Below, one piece after another: positions 53,425 through 61,506 of a stretch of 64,000 bases of DNA; position 1 is the stretch's first letter; every line of letters starts with the position of its first letter. Position numbers and translations under genes: made by a program. The notes under the pieces were generated by a model. The model had not been told where the DNA came from, did no database searches, and saw only the letters and a list, made by a program, of their open reading frames with translations. The stretch is from assembly GCA_023439505.1 (NCBI GenBank), contig JAEXNR010000046.1, positions 12,501-76,500 of the forward strand. Direction: 5' to 3'. This DNA is from Bacillota bacterium. GTDB lineage: Bacteria > Bacillota > Clostridia > Lachnospirales > Lachnospiraceae.

Positions 53425-55935
53425 ATGAAGAGAATCATTGCAATAGCTTTATCGGTTTTTATAGCTGTAGGTATGATACCTGCAACAACTGCTCAAGCGG
53501 CAACAAGCTACAACAGCAAGGACGTAACATGGTTAGGCAATTCATCCGATTATAAACAAACAATTAACGCAATGTTTGACCATGGGTTAAGACTGGTTAG
53601 TATCTTTTATTCGGACTATAACTACAAGGTTGGGTTGGTGAATGAAAAAGGCAACTTCGTAGTTCCACCTATTTACGATAGCATCCATCCCCAGTACTAC
53701 AATCATGATGTACTTCCAAACGATGATAGTAGCATTATGCCTATGGCTGCGGAGTTAATCTTTATTGATGGATATGTACAAGCTACTCGTGATGGCAAAA
53801 TGGGACTTTTAGATACTAGTGGGGAAGAAGTCATTCCGTGCAAGTATGATGCGGTAGGTCTGCCAGTTGAGGGTATGTGTCGTGTTATCTTAAAGGGCAA
53901 ATTAGGCTATTGGAACCTAGAAAGAAAAAAAGAAGTTGTTGCGCCAAAGTACATTCTTGAAAAACCAAGCGACATAACTGCGGCTGGAGCCCCACGATCG
54001 ATCATCCCGCTCACGGATGCTCAAGCCTTGGTGAACCCTTCCACTACGTATTCAGCCAATGGGAAACAGCTTCGCCTTCCTGCGTGGTTTGATTTTAAAG
54101 ATGGGTATGCACTGGTTCCTATGAGCAAAGAGGATAGAAACGGGCTTGTAAAAGCGCAAATCATTGACAAAAACGGTAAAGAAATACTCAGTGGCGGACC
54201 ATATACATACCATACTTACGGGATGGATATAGATAGTGTGAATAGAATCAACCCTCACTATATGGGTTATTATGGAAATTACGACGAAAGCAGTTGGTAT
54301 CTATCTAATGATAGTGCGAATGGTTACCCGCAATTCGGGCAGTACTTGGATTATACAACAATTTCAAAAAAATCGATGACTCATAAGAATGAGTATACAC
54401 CTATAACGGAAACTACAGGTGTGAAGTACGTTTCCGGTGTTGTTGGGCCAAAAGGCGTAATAATTAAAGCGCAATATCACGGTGAAGTTGGATTTGAAGG
54501 TGTAGCGGGTGCAAATTTGAAGATATACCCCGACTTGAATATATTTATCACGAATTGTTCTCCTGATGCATGTTTTGAAGTTCATCCTCAAGCGGATATG
54601 TTATCTGGAACGTTTAACCTTACAACTGGGAGAAAAATCATACCTGATCGGGGACAATATGACCCTATTCATCATTTCATGTGGGGGAGGCATTTTGGAT
54701 ATAGAGCTGGCTCATTCATTTATTATGCAGACGGAACGCTAAAGGAATATCCAAATGGAGAGTTAGGTTATATAGATCTAAATACAGGTTGCGACAAAGG
54801 TTATTTACAGATAATTGACTACTCGAAGGGAAGGGGACTAATAAACGTTACGACAGGTAAGCAGTATTATTTCAAGAACTTGAATGGTGACGCTTATGGG
54901 GCCATTAGCAATGACGGAAACGTTTTAGTGAAAAAAAACGGTAAATGGGGTGTTGTTCGAATTCGTGACGGAAAAATGATTGCTCCATTTATCTATGACT
55001 CAATTGGGGGTCACTACGAAGAGAGTATCGTGAATACAACGTGGGGACTAGCAAAAAACGCTTATACTCGTGTTTCTTCTAAAGGAAAATGGGGATTGAT
55101 TAACACAAAAGGTGTTGAGATTTTACCATGCAAATATGCCGAAATTCGTATTGGATCCAAATATGTTGTTGTAACGGATGCCGCAGGAAAAGTTGGTTAT
55201 TTTAGTACGGAAACGAATAAGTTTGTCGTGCCGGTTCAAGAAGGGGTGCCTGGTGATGATAAGGAGTTTGCAGTACTTGGTGCCGCTCATGCCATTGATG
55301 GACGTTTAATCCAGAAAGATGGCCAAATGGTGGACTCTAAGGCTGGTAATCCAGGGTGGGCTTATCCCGGTTTGTTCGAGACTAACACTGAAATAGACTC
55401 CCAATTGAAGGAAGGATACGACTATGCTTGTGTAGGACCGGAAGGTAAATTTGTACTTCCTTCTCCAAAAGACTGGTCAGGTATCTCCAGTTATACAATT
55501 GTCGTTGGAGATGGAAAGATAGGATATATTAATTGCATATTCCTTGATTGGGTTGGTAAATCAAAATCTCCTGAAATTCAAGCGCAGTTGGCTGATATTG
55601 AAGCGAAAAAGGATGCAGAAAAGAATAAGGTTCCTATTACTTATAACGTAGTTCAAAATCCAACAAAACTGACGTATAAATATGGAGACACATTTCAAAT
55701 AGATGGACTTGAAGTGGAAAGTGTGGACGCAAATGGCACACGAGTAAAAATAGACAACTCCAGAATAATGATAATGTTTGTGAATGGTGATGATAGGACT
55801 AAAATATGGTCAGCCGAGTGGGGTGGTACTGGAATAAATTACACGATCCCACTGAAAAAAGGCACGAATGTTCTGAAGGTTATGGTTGACAAAAAAGACT
55901 CTGGAGCTACTATAAATATGGAACTTATAAATTAG
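53425..55935 (+). CDS. Secreted WG-repeat protein with C-terminal Ig-like domain
   Basis: The 836-residue protein has a signal peptide (residues 1-28, cleavage near AQA) and WG repeats of the KWGLINTKGxEIxPCKYD type. Examples are KVGLVNEKGNFVVPPIYDSI, KMGLLDTSGEEVIPCKYDAV, KWGVVRIRDGKMIAPFIYDSI and KWGLINTKGVEILPCKYAEI. It ends with a bacterial Ig-like module (about 740-836). The repeats form beta-blades; ligand unknown. The ATG at 53425 lies after GGAGAG; an upstream in-frame ATG at 53413 has no site. It probably shares a transcript with the previous gene and ends before a bidirectional terminator. Confidence 0.8.
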   Translation: MKRIIAIALSVFIAVGMIPATTAQAATSYNSKDVTWLGNSSDYKQTINAMFDHGLRLVSIFYSDYNYKVGLVNEKGNFVVPPIYDSIHPQYYNHDVLPNDDSSIMPMAAELIFIDGYVQATRDGKMGLLDTSGEEVIPCKYDAVGLPVEGMCRVILKGKLGYWNLERKKEVVAPKYILEKPSDITAAGAPRSIIPLTDAQALVNPSTTYSANGKQLRLPAWFDFKDGYALVPMSKEDRNGLVKAQIIDKNGKEILSGGPYTYHTYGMDIDSVNRINPHYMGYYGNYDESSWYLSNDSANGYPQFGQYLDYTTISKKSMTHKNEYTPITETTGVKYVSGVVGPKGVIIKAQYHGEVGFEGVAGANLKIYPDLNIFITNCSPDACFEVHPQADMLSGTFNLTTGRKIIPDRGQYDPIHHFMWGRHFGYRAGSFIYYADGTLKEYPNGELGYIDLNTGCDKGYLQIIDYSKGRGLINVTTGKQYYFKNLNGDAYGAISNDGNVLVKKNGKWGVVRIRDGKMIAPFIYDSIGGHYEESIVNTTWGLAKNAYTRVSSKGKWGLINTKGVEILPCKYAEIRIGSKYVVVTDAAGKVGYFSTETNKFVVPVQEGVPGDDKEFAVLGAAHAIDGRLIQKDGQMVDSKAGNPGWAYPGLFETNTEIDSQLKEGYDYACVGPEGKFVLPSPKDWSGISSYTIVVGDGKIGYINCIFLDWVGKSKSPEIQAQLADIEAKKDAEKNKVPITYNVVQNPTKLTYKYGDTFQIDGLEVESVDANGTRVKIDNSRIMIMFVNGDDRTKIWSAEWGGTGINYTIPLKKGTNVLKVMVDKKDSGATINMELIN

Positions 55936-56055
55936 TTGAAAATTCAGCCGCAAAAATGAGAATCTATTTTAACTATTTATCGTGGCTAAAATGTAACTGT
56001 TCCCCAATCATTATGATTGATATTACAAGAGGAATTTATTCTTTGACAGTTATGC

Positions 56056-56105
56056 AAAACACCTCCGCCGATGATAGCTTCTTAATCACTGGCGGAGGTG
56101 TTTTC
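56056..56105. terminator. Bidirectional intrinsic terminator
   Basis: AAACACCTCCGCC pairs with GGCGGAGGTGTTT. TTTT follows on the plus strand and TTTT on the minus strand, so it can end both the WG-repeat gene and the convergent binding-protein gene. Confidence 0.85.
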
Positions 56106-56118
56106 TAAAGATATGTTC

Positions 56119-57213
56119 TTATTTTATCAGATCCGGATATAAATCCTTTGCCAGATTTTCTACTCCGTCGAAAATCTGATAACTATATCCCCAGAACTGA
56201 TTATAATCAATGACAAAGATTCTTTTGTTTTGGATTGCAGAAACACTCTGGATTGCTTCAATCTGGTATATTTGCTTAATTAGCTCATTGGGGTCCGGGC
56301 CGCCATTGTAATAAGCTACAAGGAAAATATCTGGATTTGAGGCAATAAGCTGCTCCTGATTAATTTCACCGGTTGCATCTTTAAAGGCATTGTCTATTTT
56401 CATCAGGTTAAGAGCATCATTTTGAAAGGTATCGTTGCTGCCGGCATAAATCGAGATAGCACCGTCAGTAATATTAGCATAGGCATAGGTTAAAGGTTCT
56501 TCTATACCGGCAAGGTTTTCTGTCAGCTTGCGAACCCGTTCTCTTAAACTGTCTGAGAATTCCTGAGCTTTGACCGAAACATTAAATATCTGGCCGATTT
56601 CATTGATGTCTTTATAAAGATCCTCTAAAGTCGCACCCTGCTTGCAGGTGTTCAGTACATAAGTGTTTATATTCAGATTATTCAAATCCGCTGTGGTACC
56701 AACACCCCAGTCGGCGTCGCTAAATAAATCCCCACGACCAATAATTAAGTCGGGCTCTGCTCCTAGTGTGATTTCCTTACCTACATAATCATTAGATAAA
56801 ACGGGGATTTTTGAGAATTCTTCAGCAATATCCTCCGGAGTTGTACCATATACTCCGGCAACGCCAGCCAGCTTATCGGTAAGTCCCAGACGAACAAATA
56901 GTTCGCCAACAGGCTGGGTCGTTGCCACTACGCGGGAAGGAACTGCCTCAAAGATCTGATCCTTTTCTTCCCAGGTACCGTCTTTAATTGTATAATTGCT
57001 CATGGTGAGCGGATATACCGCTTCAGAATCTTCGGAAACTCCGGTTTCTGCTGATGCGCTTTCTTCCTGCGCAGTATCCCCCTTACTTTGTGTGTCTGCT
57101 TCAGTAGAATTGGAACCGGAGGTTTTAGAACAGCCGCTTAAAAATACGATGGAAAGTATAAATAGACTAAGTGTTACTGTTAATTTTTTCTTAATTGCCT
57201 TCATTGTAGTCAT
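56119..57213 (-). CDS. ABC transporter substrate-binding lipoprotein (iron/cobalamin type)
   Basis: The 364-residue protein has a lipoprotein signal (LSGC, acylated C28), an acidic linker (about 30-75) and a helical-backbone type III binding fold (VVATTQPVGELFVRLGLTDKLAGV near 93). It is the extracellular receptor for a metal chelate such as a ferric siderophore, heme or cobalamin. The permease and ATPase genes are divergently encoded at 57519-59410. AAGGAG lies three bases before the ATG. The promoter at 57295-57323 and the dyad at its start site mirror those of the permease gene, so both are controlled alike. Confidence 0.9.
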   Translation of the reverse strand: MTTMKAIKKKLTVTLSLFILSIVFLSGCSKTSGSNSTEADTQSKGDTAQEESASAETGVSEDSEAVYPLTMSNYTIKDGTWEEKDQIFEAVPSRVVATTQPVGELFVRLGLTDKLAGVAGVYGTTPEDIAEEFSKIPVLSNDYVGKEITLGAEPDLIIGRGDLFSDADWGVGTTADLNNLNINTYVLNTCKQGATLEDLYKDINEIGQIFNVSVKAQEFSDSLRERVRKLTENLAGIEEPLTYAYANITDGAISIYAGSNDTFQNDALNLMKIDNAFKDATGEINQEQLIASNPDIFLVAYYNGGPDPNELIKQIYQIEAIQSVSAIQNKRIFVIDYNQFWGYSYQIFDGVENLAKDLYPDLIK

Positions 57214-57270
57214 GATCTCCTTTAATGTATATCATATGCTATCCGAAGATTGGAAAATATAAATCCCGGA

Positions 57271-57323
57271 AGTTAGTTAATGCTAACTCAATTTAATATA
57301 CGGATATCCAGTTGTGATGTCAA
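57271..57323 (-). promoter_or_regulatory. Promoter and operator-like dyad of the binding-protein gene
   Basis: On the minus strand TTGACA (57323-57318) and TATATT (57300-57295) are 17 bases apart. Seven bases past the -10 lies the dyad GTTAG-N6-CTAAC (57287-57272; six-base arms with flanking A and T). It resembles a DtxR/IdeR-family iron repressor site. Confidence 0.7.
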
Positions 57324-57391
57324 TAGAATTAGGCTAACTATTTACTAATTGAGAAAAAGAGTCAATATGCTTGCGATAACGGGTAGGATGG

Positions 57392-57443
57392 TTGACAGTT
57401 ATTTTTTCCTATGCTATATTACCTTGAGTTAGTAATGGCTAAC
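57392..57443 (+). promoter_or_regulatory. Promoter and operator-like dyad of the permease gene
   Basis: TTGACA (57392-57397) and TATATT (57415-57420) are 17 bases apart. The dyad GTTAG-N6-CTAAC lies at 57428-57443, seven bases past the -10. This is identical geometry to the minus-strand promoter. A third related motif (TTAGGCTAACTA) lies between the two, near 57330. Confidence 0.7.
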
Positions 57444-57518
57444 AGGAGAAGCCGGGTTGCTCTGTTCATAATAATCATGAAAATAGTTACATAAATTCTT
57501 TGGCTTAGGAGATGACAT

Positions 57519-58619
57519 ATGAAAATTGACAGGAATACAAAGCAATTTGAGAAAAAGGGAATTCTGAATAATACAACTTTTATTGCACTGATAGCAGGCT
57601 TATGTTTGTTTACGATAATCTCCCTGGGATTTTCCGTATCCATAGGTCAGGTCAAGATACCGATCGTACAAACATTTCGTATTCTCTTATATCATATTAC
57701 CGGCTGGCAGATTGGTCCCCTTAATGATTTAACTGTCGGTTCAATCAAGGATATTATCTGGCAGATACGACTTCCCAGAGCCTTAATGTCAATGTTTATT
57801 GGTGCGGGTTTGGCAATGTGCGGTGTTGTCATGCAAGCAGCGGTACAAAATCCTTTGGCGGATCCTTACATACTGGGCATTTCATCGGGAGGTTCTCTGG
57901 GAGCCACCTTTGCTATTTTGATTGGCTTTAGTATACCTGGATTCCTGGGACAGGCGGGGGTGGCCCTTTGGGCTTTTACAGGTGCTTTTTGTGCTTCCCT
58001 GCTGGTTCTTGCCTTGGCGGGAATCGGGGGAAAGATGACTTCTGCAAAGCTGGTTTTAGCTGGGATGGTAATTAACGCCCTCTGCAATGCTTTTGCAAAC
58101 TTTATTGTATATTTTGGTGCGAATGCAGAAGGAATTAAAACCGTAACTTTCTGGACGATGGGAAGCCTGGCTTCGGCAACCTGGAATAAGGTGCCCTTGG
58201 TGGGATTCTGCATAGTACTGGCAGCCCTGTTTTTTTTAACCCAGAAGAGGATTTTAAATACCATGCTTTTAGGGGATGAATCTGCAATTACTCTCGGCGT
58301 TAACCTAAATCGATATCGCCGTATTTATATGTTAATCGCTTCTCTGATCACAGGAATCATGGTAGCAAGCTGCGGGATGATTGGGTTTGTGGGATTGATT
58401 ATTCCCCACCTTGTAAGGGGGATGACGGGAGCGGATCATAAGCGGCTAATGCCTGCAGCCCTGTTAACCGGAGCCGTATTTATGATCTGGACAGACATTA
58501 TTGCACGTACAATTATTCCCAAGAGCGAGCTCCCCATCGGAATTATAACGGCTATGATAGGAGCGCCTATGTTTATGTATATGCTTGTTAAAAAAGGATA
58601 TGGTTTTGGCAGCAGATAG
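57519..58619 (+). CDS. FecCD-family ABC transporter permease
   Basis: The 366-residue integral membrane protein has about ten helices and the FecCD signature segments (RLPRALMSMFIGAGLAMCGVVMQAAVQNPLADPYILGISSG near residue 84, GFVGLIIPHLVRGMTG near 290). It forms the homodimeric channel for iron-siderophore, heme or cobalamin uptake. AGGAG precedes the ATG at 57519. It is followed by the ATPase gene after 29 bases. The transcript begins at an iron-repressor-like dyad, suggesting iron-dependent expression. Confidence 0.93.
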   Translation: MKIDRNTKQFEKKGILNNTTFIALIAGLCLFTIISLGFSVSIGQVKIPIVQTFRILLYHITGWQIGPLNDLTVGSIKDIIWQIRLPRALMSMFIGAGLAMCGVVMQAAVQNPLADPYILGISSGGSLGATFAILIGFSIPGFLGQAGVALWAFTGAFCASLLVLALAGIGGKMTSAKLVLAGMVINALCNAFANFIVYFGANAEGIKTVTFWTMGSLASATWNKVPLVGFCIVLAALFFLTQKRILNTMLLGDESAITLGVNLNRYRRIYMLIASLITGIMVASCGMIGFVGLIIPHLVRGMTGADHKRLMPAALLTGAVFMIWTDIIARTIIPKSELPIGIITAMIGAPMFMYMLVKKGYGFGSR

Positions 58620-58648
58620 AGTACTTATTAAAGGAAAGGAAGCAATAT

Positions 58649-59410
58649 ATGGAACTGAAAGCAGACAATATTTGGGTGGCCTTATCTGATACGGATATTG
58701 TAAAAGATATTTCCATAAAGGTGAAGGATAAGCAGTTTGTAGGCCTGATAGGGCCCAATGGATGCGGAAAATCCACTCTTTTAAAAAGTATATATAAGGT
58801 AATTAAGCCTCAAAAGGGCAGAGTATTTCTAAATGAGCTGGATGTATTAAATTCCGGCCCCAAAGCGGTATCCAAAGTATTGGGAGTGGTTTCCCAGTTC
58901 AATGAAATGAGCTTTGACTTTAGTGTTAAGGAAATGGTGCTTATGGGGCGAACACCGCATAAAGGACTGATGGAAGCAGACACGGAGAAGGATTACGAAA
59001 TAGTCATAGATGCCCTGGACAAGGTCAGTATGTCAGAGTATGAGGAGCGCAGTTATGCTTCTCTTTCGGGAGGAGAGAAGCAGAGGGTAATACTGGCAAG
59101 GGCCATTGCACAGCAGCCGGAGTTTCTGATATTGGATGAACCCACCAACCATCTGGATATTAAATACCAGCTCCAGATTTTGTCGGTGGTAAAGAATATG
59201 AAGATAGGAACGCTGGCAGCATTACATGATCTAGCGCTGGCGGCTCATTATTGCGATTTTCTGTATGTGGTCAAAAAAGGAAGGGTAGCCGCCAGTGGCA
59301 CACCTGAAAATATTTTGACCAAGCAGTTAATTTCAGATATCTATGAAGTGGATTGTGAGATTTATCAAAATCCAGTTACCGGGGGACTTAGCATCGCATA
59401 TTTAGCTTAA
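58649..59410 (+). CDS. ABC transporter ATP-binding protein (FepC-like)
   Basis: The 253-residue ATPase energises the uptake system. Walker A is GPNGCGKS at 35-42, the Q-loop lies in VVSQFNEMSFDFSV, the signature is LSGGEKQR at 139-146, Walker B has D163-E164 (LILDEPTNHLD), and the switch His is in ALHDLALAAHY. These match the FepC/BtuD/HmuV subgroup. AAAGGAAAGG precedes the ATG. The system is complete: binding protein, one permease (a homodimer) and one ATPase. Confidence 0.94.
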   Translation: MELKADNIWVALSDTDIVKDISIKVKDKQFVGLIGPNGCGKSTLLKSIYKVIKPQKGRVFLNELDVLNSGPKAVSKVLGVVSQFNEMSFDFSVKEMVLMGRTPHKGLMEADTEKDYEIVIDALDKVSMSEYEERSYASLSGGEKQRVILARAIAQQPEFLILDEPTNHLDIKYQLQILSVVKNMKIGTLAALHDLALAAHYCDFLYVVKKGRVAASGTPENILTKQLISDIYEVDCEIYQNPVTGGLSIAYLA

Positions 59411-59426
59411 TACAAATAGAACAAAT

Positions 59427-59479
59427 ACAGAGGCTTTTTATCGTTTGGGTGATACCCCAAAGAGTTAAAAAGCCTCTGT
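59427..59479. other. Long hairpin after the ABC operon, no T run
   Basis: ACAGAGGCTTTTTA pairs with TAAAAAGCCTCTGT (14 pairs) around an inner TTGGG/CCCAA hairpin. It is probably a processing or attenuation structure, or an unconventional terminator. Confidence 0.5.
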
Positions 59480-59571
59480 CGGTGATGTGATCGCTGCGGC
59501 ACAGAGATAGTAGGGCAGGCGGTGGGGCGGAAATGCTATTGTCATAATCTTAGGCGGATAATTAATTGATT

Positions 59572-60294
59572 TTAAAAAAGCTTCTTATCGCCTAAAATGT
59601 TGATTCCTAATTCTTTTGCAAGACTATTTTGCTTAAACGGATTCACCTTTTGAACAACTCCATCACGTCTAAAAAATGAGCCGGTGTTTTTAAACCAAAA
59701 TGTTATACCGGCGTTTTCGCATTGTTTGCGTATCTCCAGAACCCACTCATAATCGCATACCCGTGCTTCACGGCCTGTTTCGCCTCCAACGCTTACGTGT
59801 TCAATACTACCTAAATACTTACTTAAATCAATTGCGCCAAGTAAAGGAGCACAAGCAACAAAACGCCTTTTAATTGGGTATGACAAAAATATGGGAAGTC
59901 GATAGTCCGCAATTTCTTGATTTTCAACAGTACAACCTATGTTTACGTTATCATATCCATCACCCCAATCAGCGGGCAGGGATACGTTGAAACGGTCAAT
60001 ACGTTTGGTCAAAATTAAGAAGTCAAGATCCGGGCGGCTTTTTATCATAGCCCATGCATCAGTACGCCATTCATCTGCCTCGGCAATAAAGAAATCAGTA
60101 GCAAAACATGTAGCCACAATTTTGCCACTGGATATATTAGGTACGCCTTTCGCTGATTTAGCGATCGGCTTATTAAATTCTTCTGTCTTAAAAATGGTAT
60201 TTTGTCCATATCGTTTAGAGAATGGGCCATAAAAATAACAATATGTGCAACCATCGCTCACTTTATAGCAACCTGTCCATGGTTCCCAATTCAT
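59572..60294 (-). CDS. DUF5131 (phage Gp37/Gp68-like) protein
   Basis: The 240-residue protein begins with the family motif MNWEPWTGCYKVSDGCTYCY, with cysteines C9, C16 and C19 (C-x6-C-x2-C) that suggest a bound metal or iron-sulphur cluster as in radical SAM-like folds. Further landmarks are LDFLILTKRIDRF and HVSVGGETGREARVCDYEWV. Its activity is unknown. The ATG at 60294 is preferred because GGGAGG lies upstream; the frame is open back to 60399 without a ribosome site. It is convergent to the ABC transporter operon. Confidence 0.85.
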   Translation of the reverse strand: MNWEPWTGCYKVSDGCTYCYFYGPFSKRYGQNTIFKTEEFNKPIAKSAKGVPNISSGKIVATCFATDFFIAEADEWRTDAWAMIKSRPDLDFLILTKRIDRFNVSLPADWGDGYDNVNIGCTVENQEIADYRLPIFLSYPIKRRFVACAPLLGAIDLSKYLGSIEHVSVGGETGREARVCDYEWVLEIRKQCENAGITFWFKNTGSFFRRDGVVQKVNPFKQNSLAKELGINILGDKKLF

Positions 60295-61050
60295 GTTTTC
60301 CCTCCCGGTAACTCTTTTTACAAAAAGCACTAGCAAATTTGCGGGGAACATGGTTCTTTCCGCCTTTTCTTTATGCGAAACCCCTGTCCTAAAAAACATC
60401 TTGCTACACTTGCCATATTTTCGGCCGCTTCAACTATAAATTTATCATAGTCATAAAATCTTATAATTTGCTGTCCCCACGGATATTCTTTCGCCTTGTG
60501 AGTAAATTCAATTCTATCTGTGTTACGGCTTTTATCTTACCATACTACTTCCATTTTAACATTTATTATTCAAACGCAAATGATAGTTTCATTTTACCAA
60601 ATAGAAAATATTAAAGCAAGGATATAATTAATCCCATGCTTTTAACCGATAGGTTCTTAAGGTGTCATTATGGCATATTCCTGGCAATATTTTTAAGAAT
60701 AGATCAATTTTCTGCGTTGCCTTTACCATGTTACCTCTTTCAATAGCGTTTAGGATCCAGAATATTGTGCTTTTGTTGAGGATGGCTGCCTATATGTTTA
60801 TCATCATGCTGCTGGGTCACTAAGGAAGCAGTACCCTGGGTACGCAAGGTATTGAAGGATTATGGAATGAGTTTGTAAATTAGCAAAGAAATTAAAAGCA
60901 TAAACATGTCGAAAAATTAATAATATAATAAAATTTTAAAAAAAGATGGTGAAAAAGCCATCTTTTTTGGTTTTTGTGAGAGTTTGTAGAGAGGCATTTG
61001 ATACACTGACTCTATGAGTATCTATGGGGTAATAGGAAGGGGGCGTAAAA
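60295..61050. other. AT-rich spacer, no gene seen
   Basis: Only AT-rich sequence with stops in all frames is seen. A terminator-like hairpin (AAAAAGATGG/CCATCTTTTTT) stands at 60939-60968. Confidence 0.4.
60939..60968 (+). terminator. Hairpin with T run
   Basis: AAAAAAGATGG pairs with CCATCTTTTTT around an eight-base A-rich loop. There is no assignable gene upstream on this strand. Confidence 0.65.
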
Positions 61051-61258
61051 GTGCGGAAGGTCATGCTGATGGATGACGAGAGGAGGGTGTCTTGATGAGC
61101 TTTCCAAAATTCTGTCCGACTGGGAAGAAATAGAATTCGCAGGTACATAATCAAAAGGAGCAGAAGCACTGAAATCTACCGTCAGAGATGACCCTGACAT
61201 TATTTTCATTGATATTGAGTTTCGAGACATATCCGGGCTTGATTATTGGAACAATTAA
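61051..61258 (+). pseudogene. Remnant of a response-regulator receiver domain
   Basis: GTG at 61051 opens VRKVMLMDDERR, the start of a receiver domain. A frameshift follows, then SKILSDWEEIEFAGT, a stop codon, and SKGAEALKSTVRDDPDIIFIDIEFRDISGLD, which holds the phospho-acceptor region. The remainder is missing or unrecognisable up to 61490. The gene is clearly dead. Such regulators pair with LytTR- or AraC-type output domains, not seen here. Confidence 0.65.
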
Positions 61259-61506
61259 TGCTTTTTTGGGTAATCACGAACCCACGGACTGTAAATTCTG
61301 CAAAAAGGAGCCTTTTAATACGGCAGATTTCCAAGACTTATGCAGTCTGATTGGCACCACCCACCCTCTACAGAGGAAACGGGAGTATAATCTTTGCATT
61401 GCCTGATTTGGGAAGCCTCAACAGGAAGCATTTTCCCCGCATTTGAAGCCTCATGAAATGAGTGTGGAAAGGCTCAGGGAATATTTTACAAAATAAGGAG
61501 ATTAAC

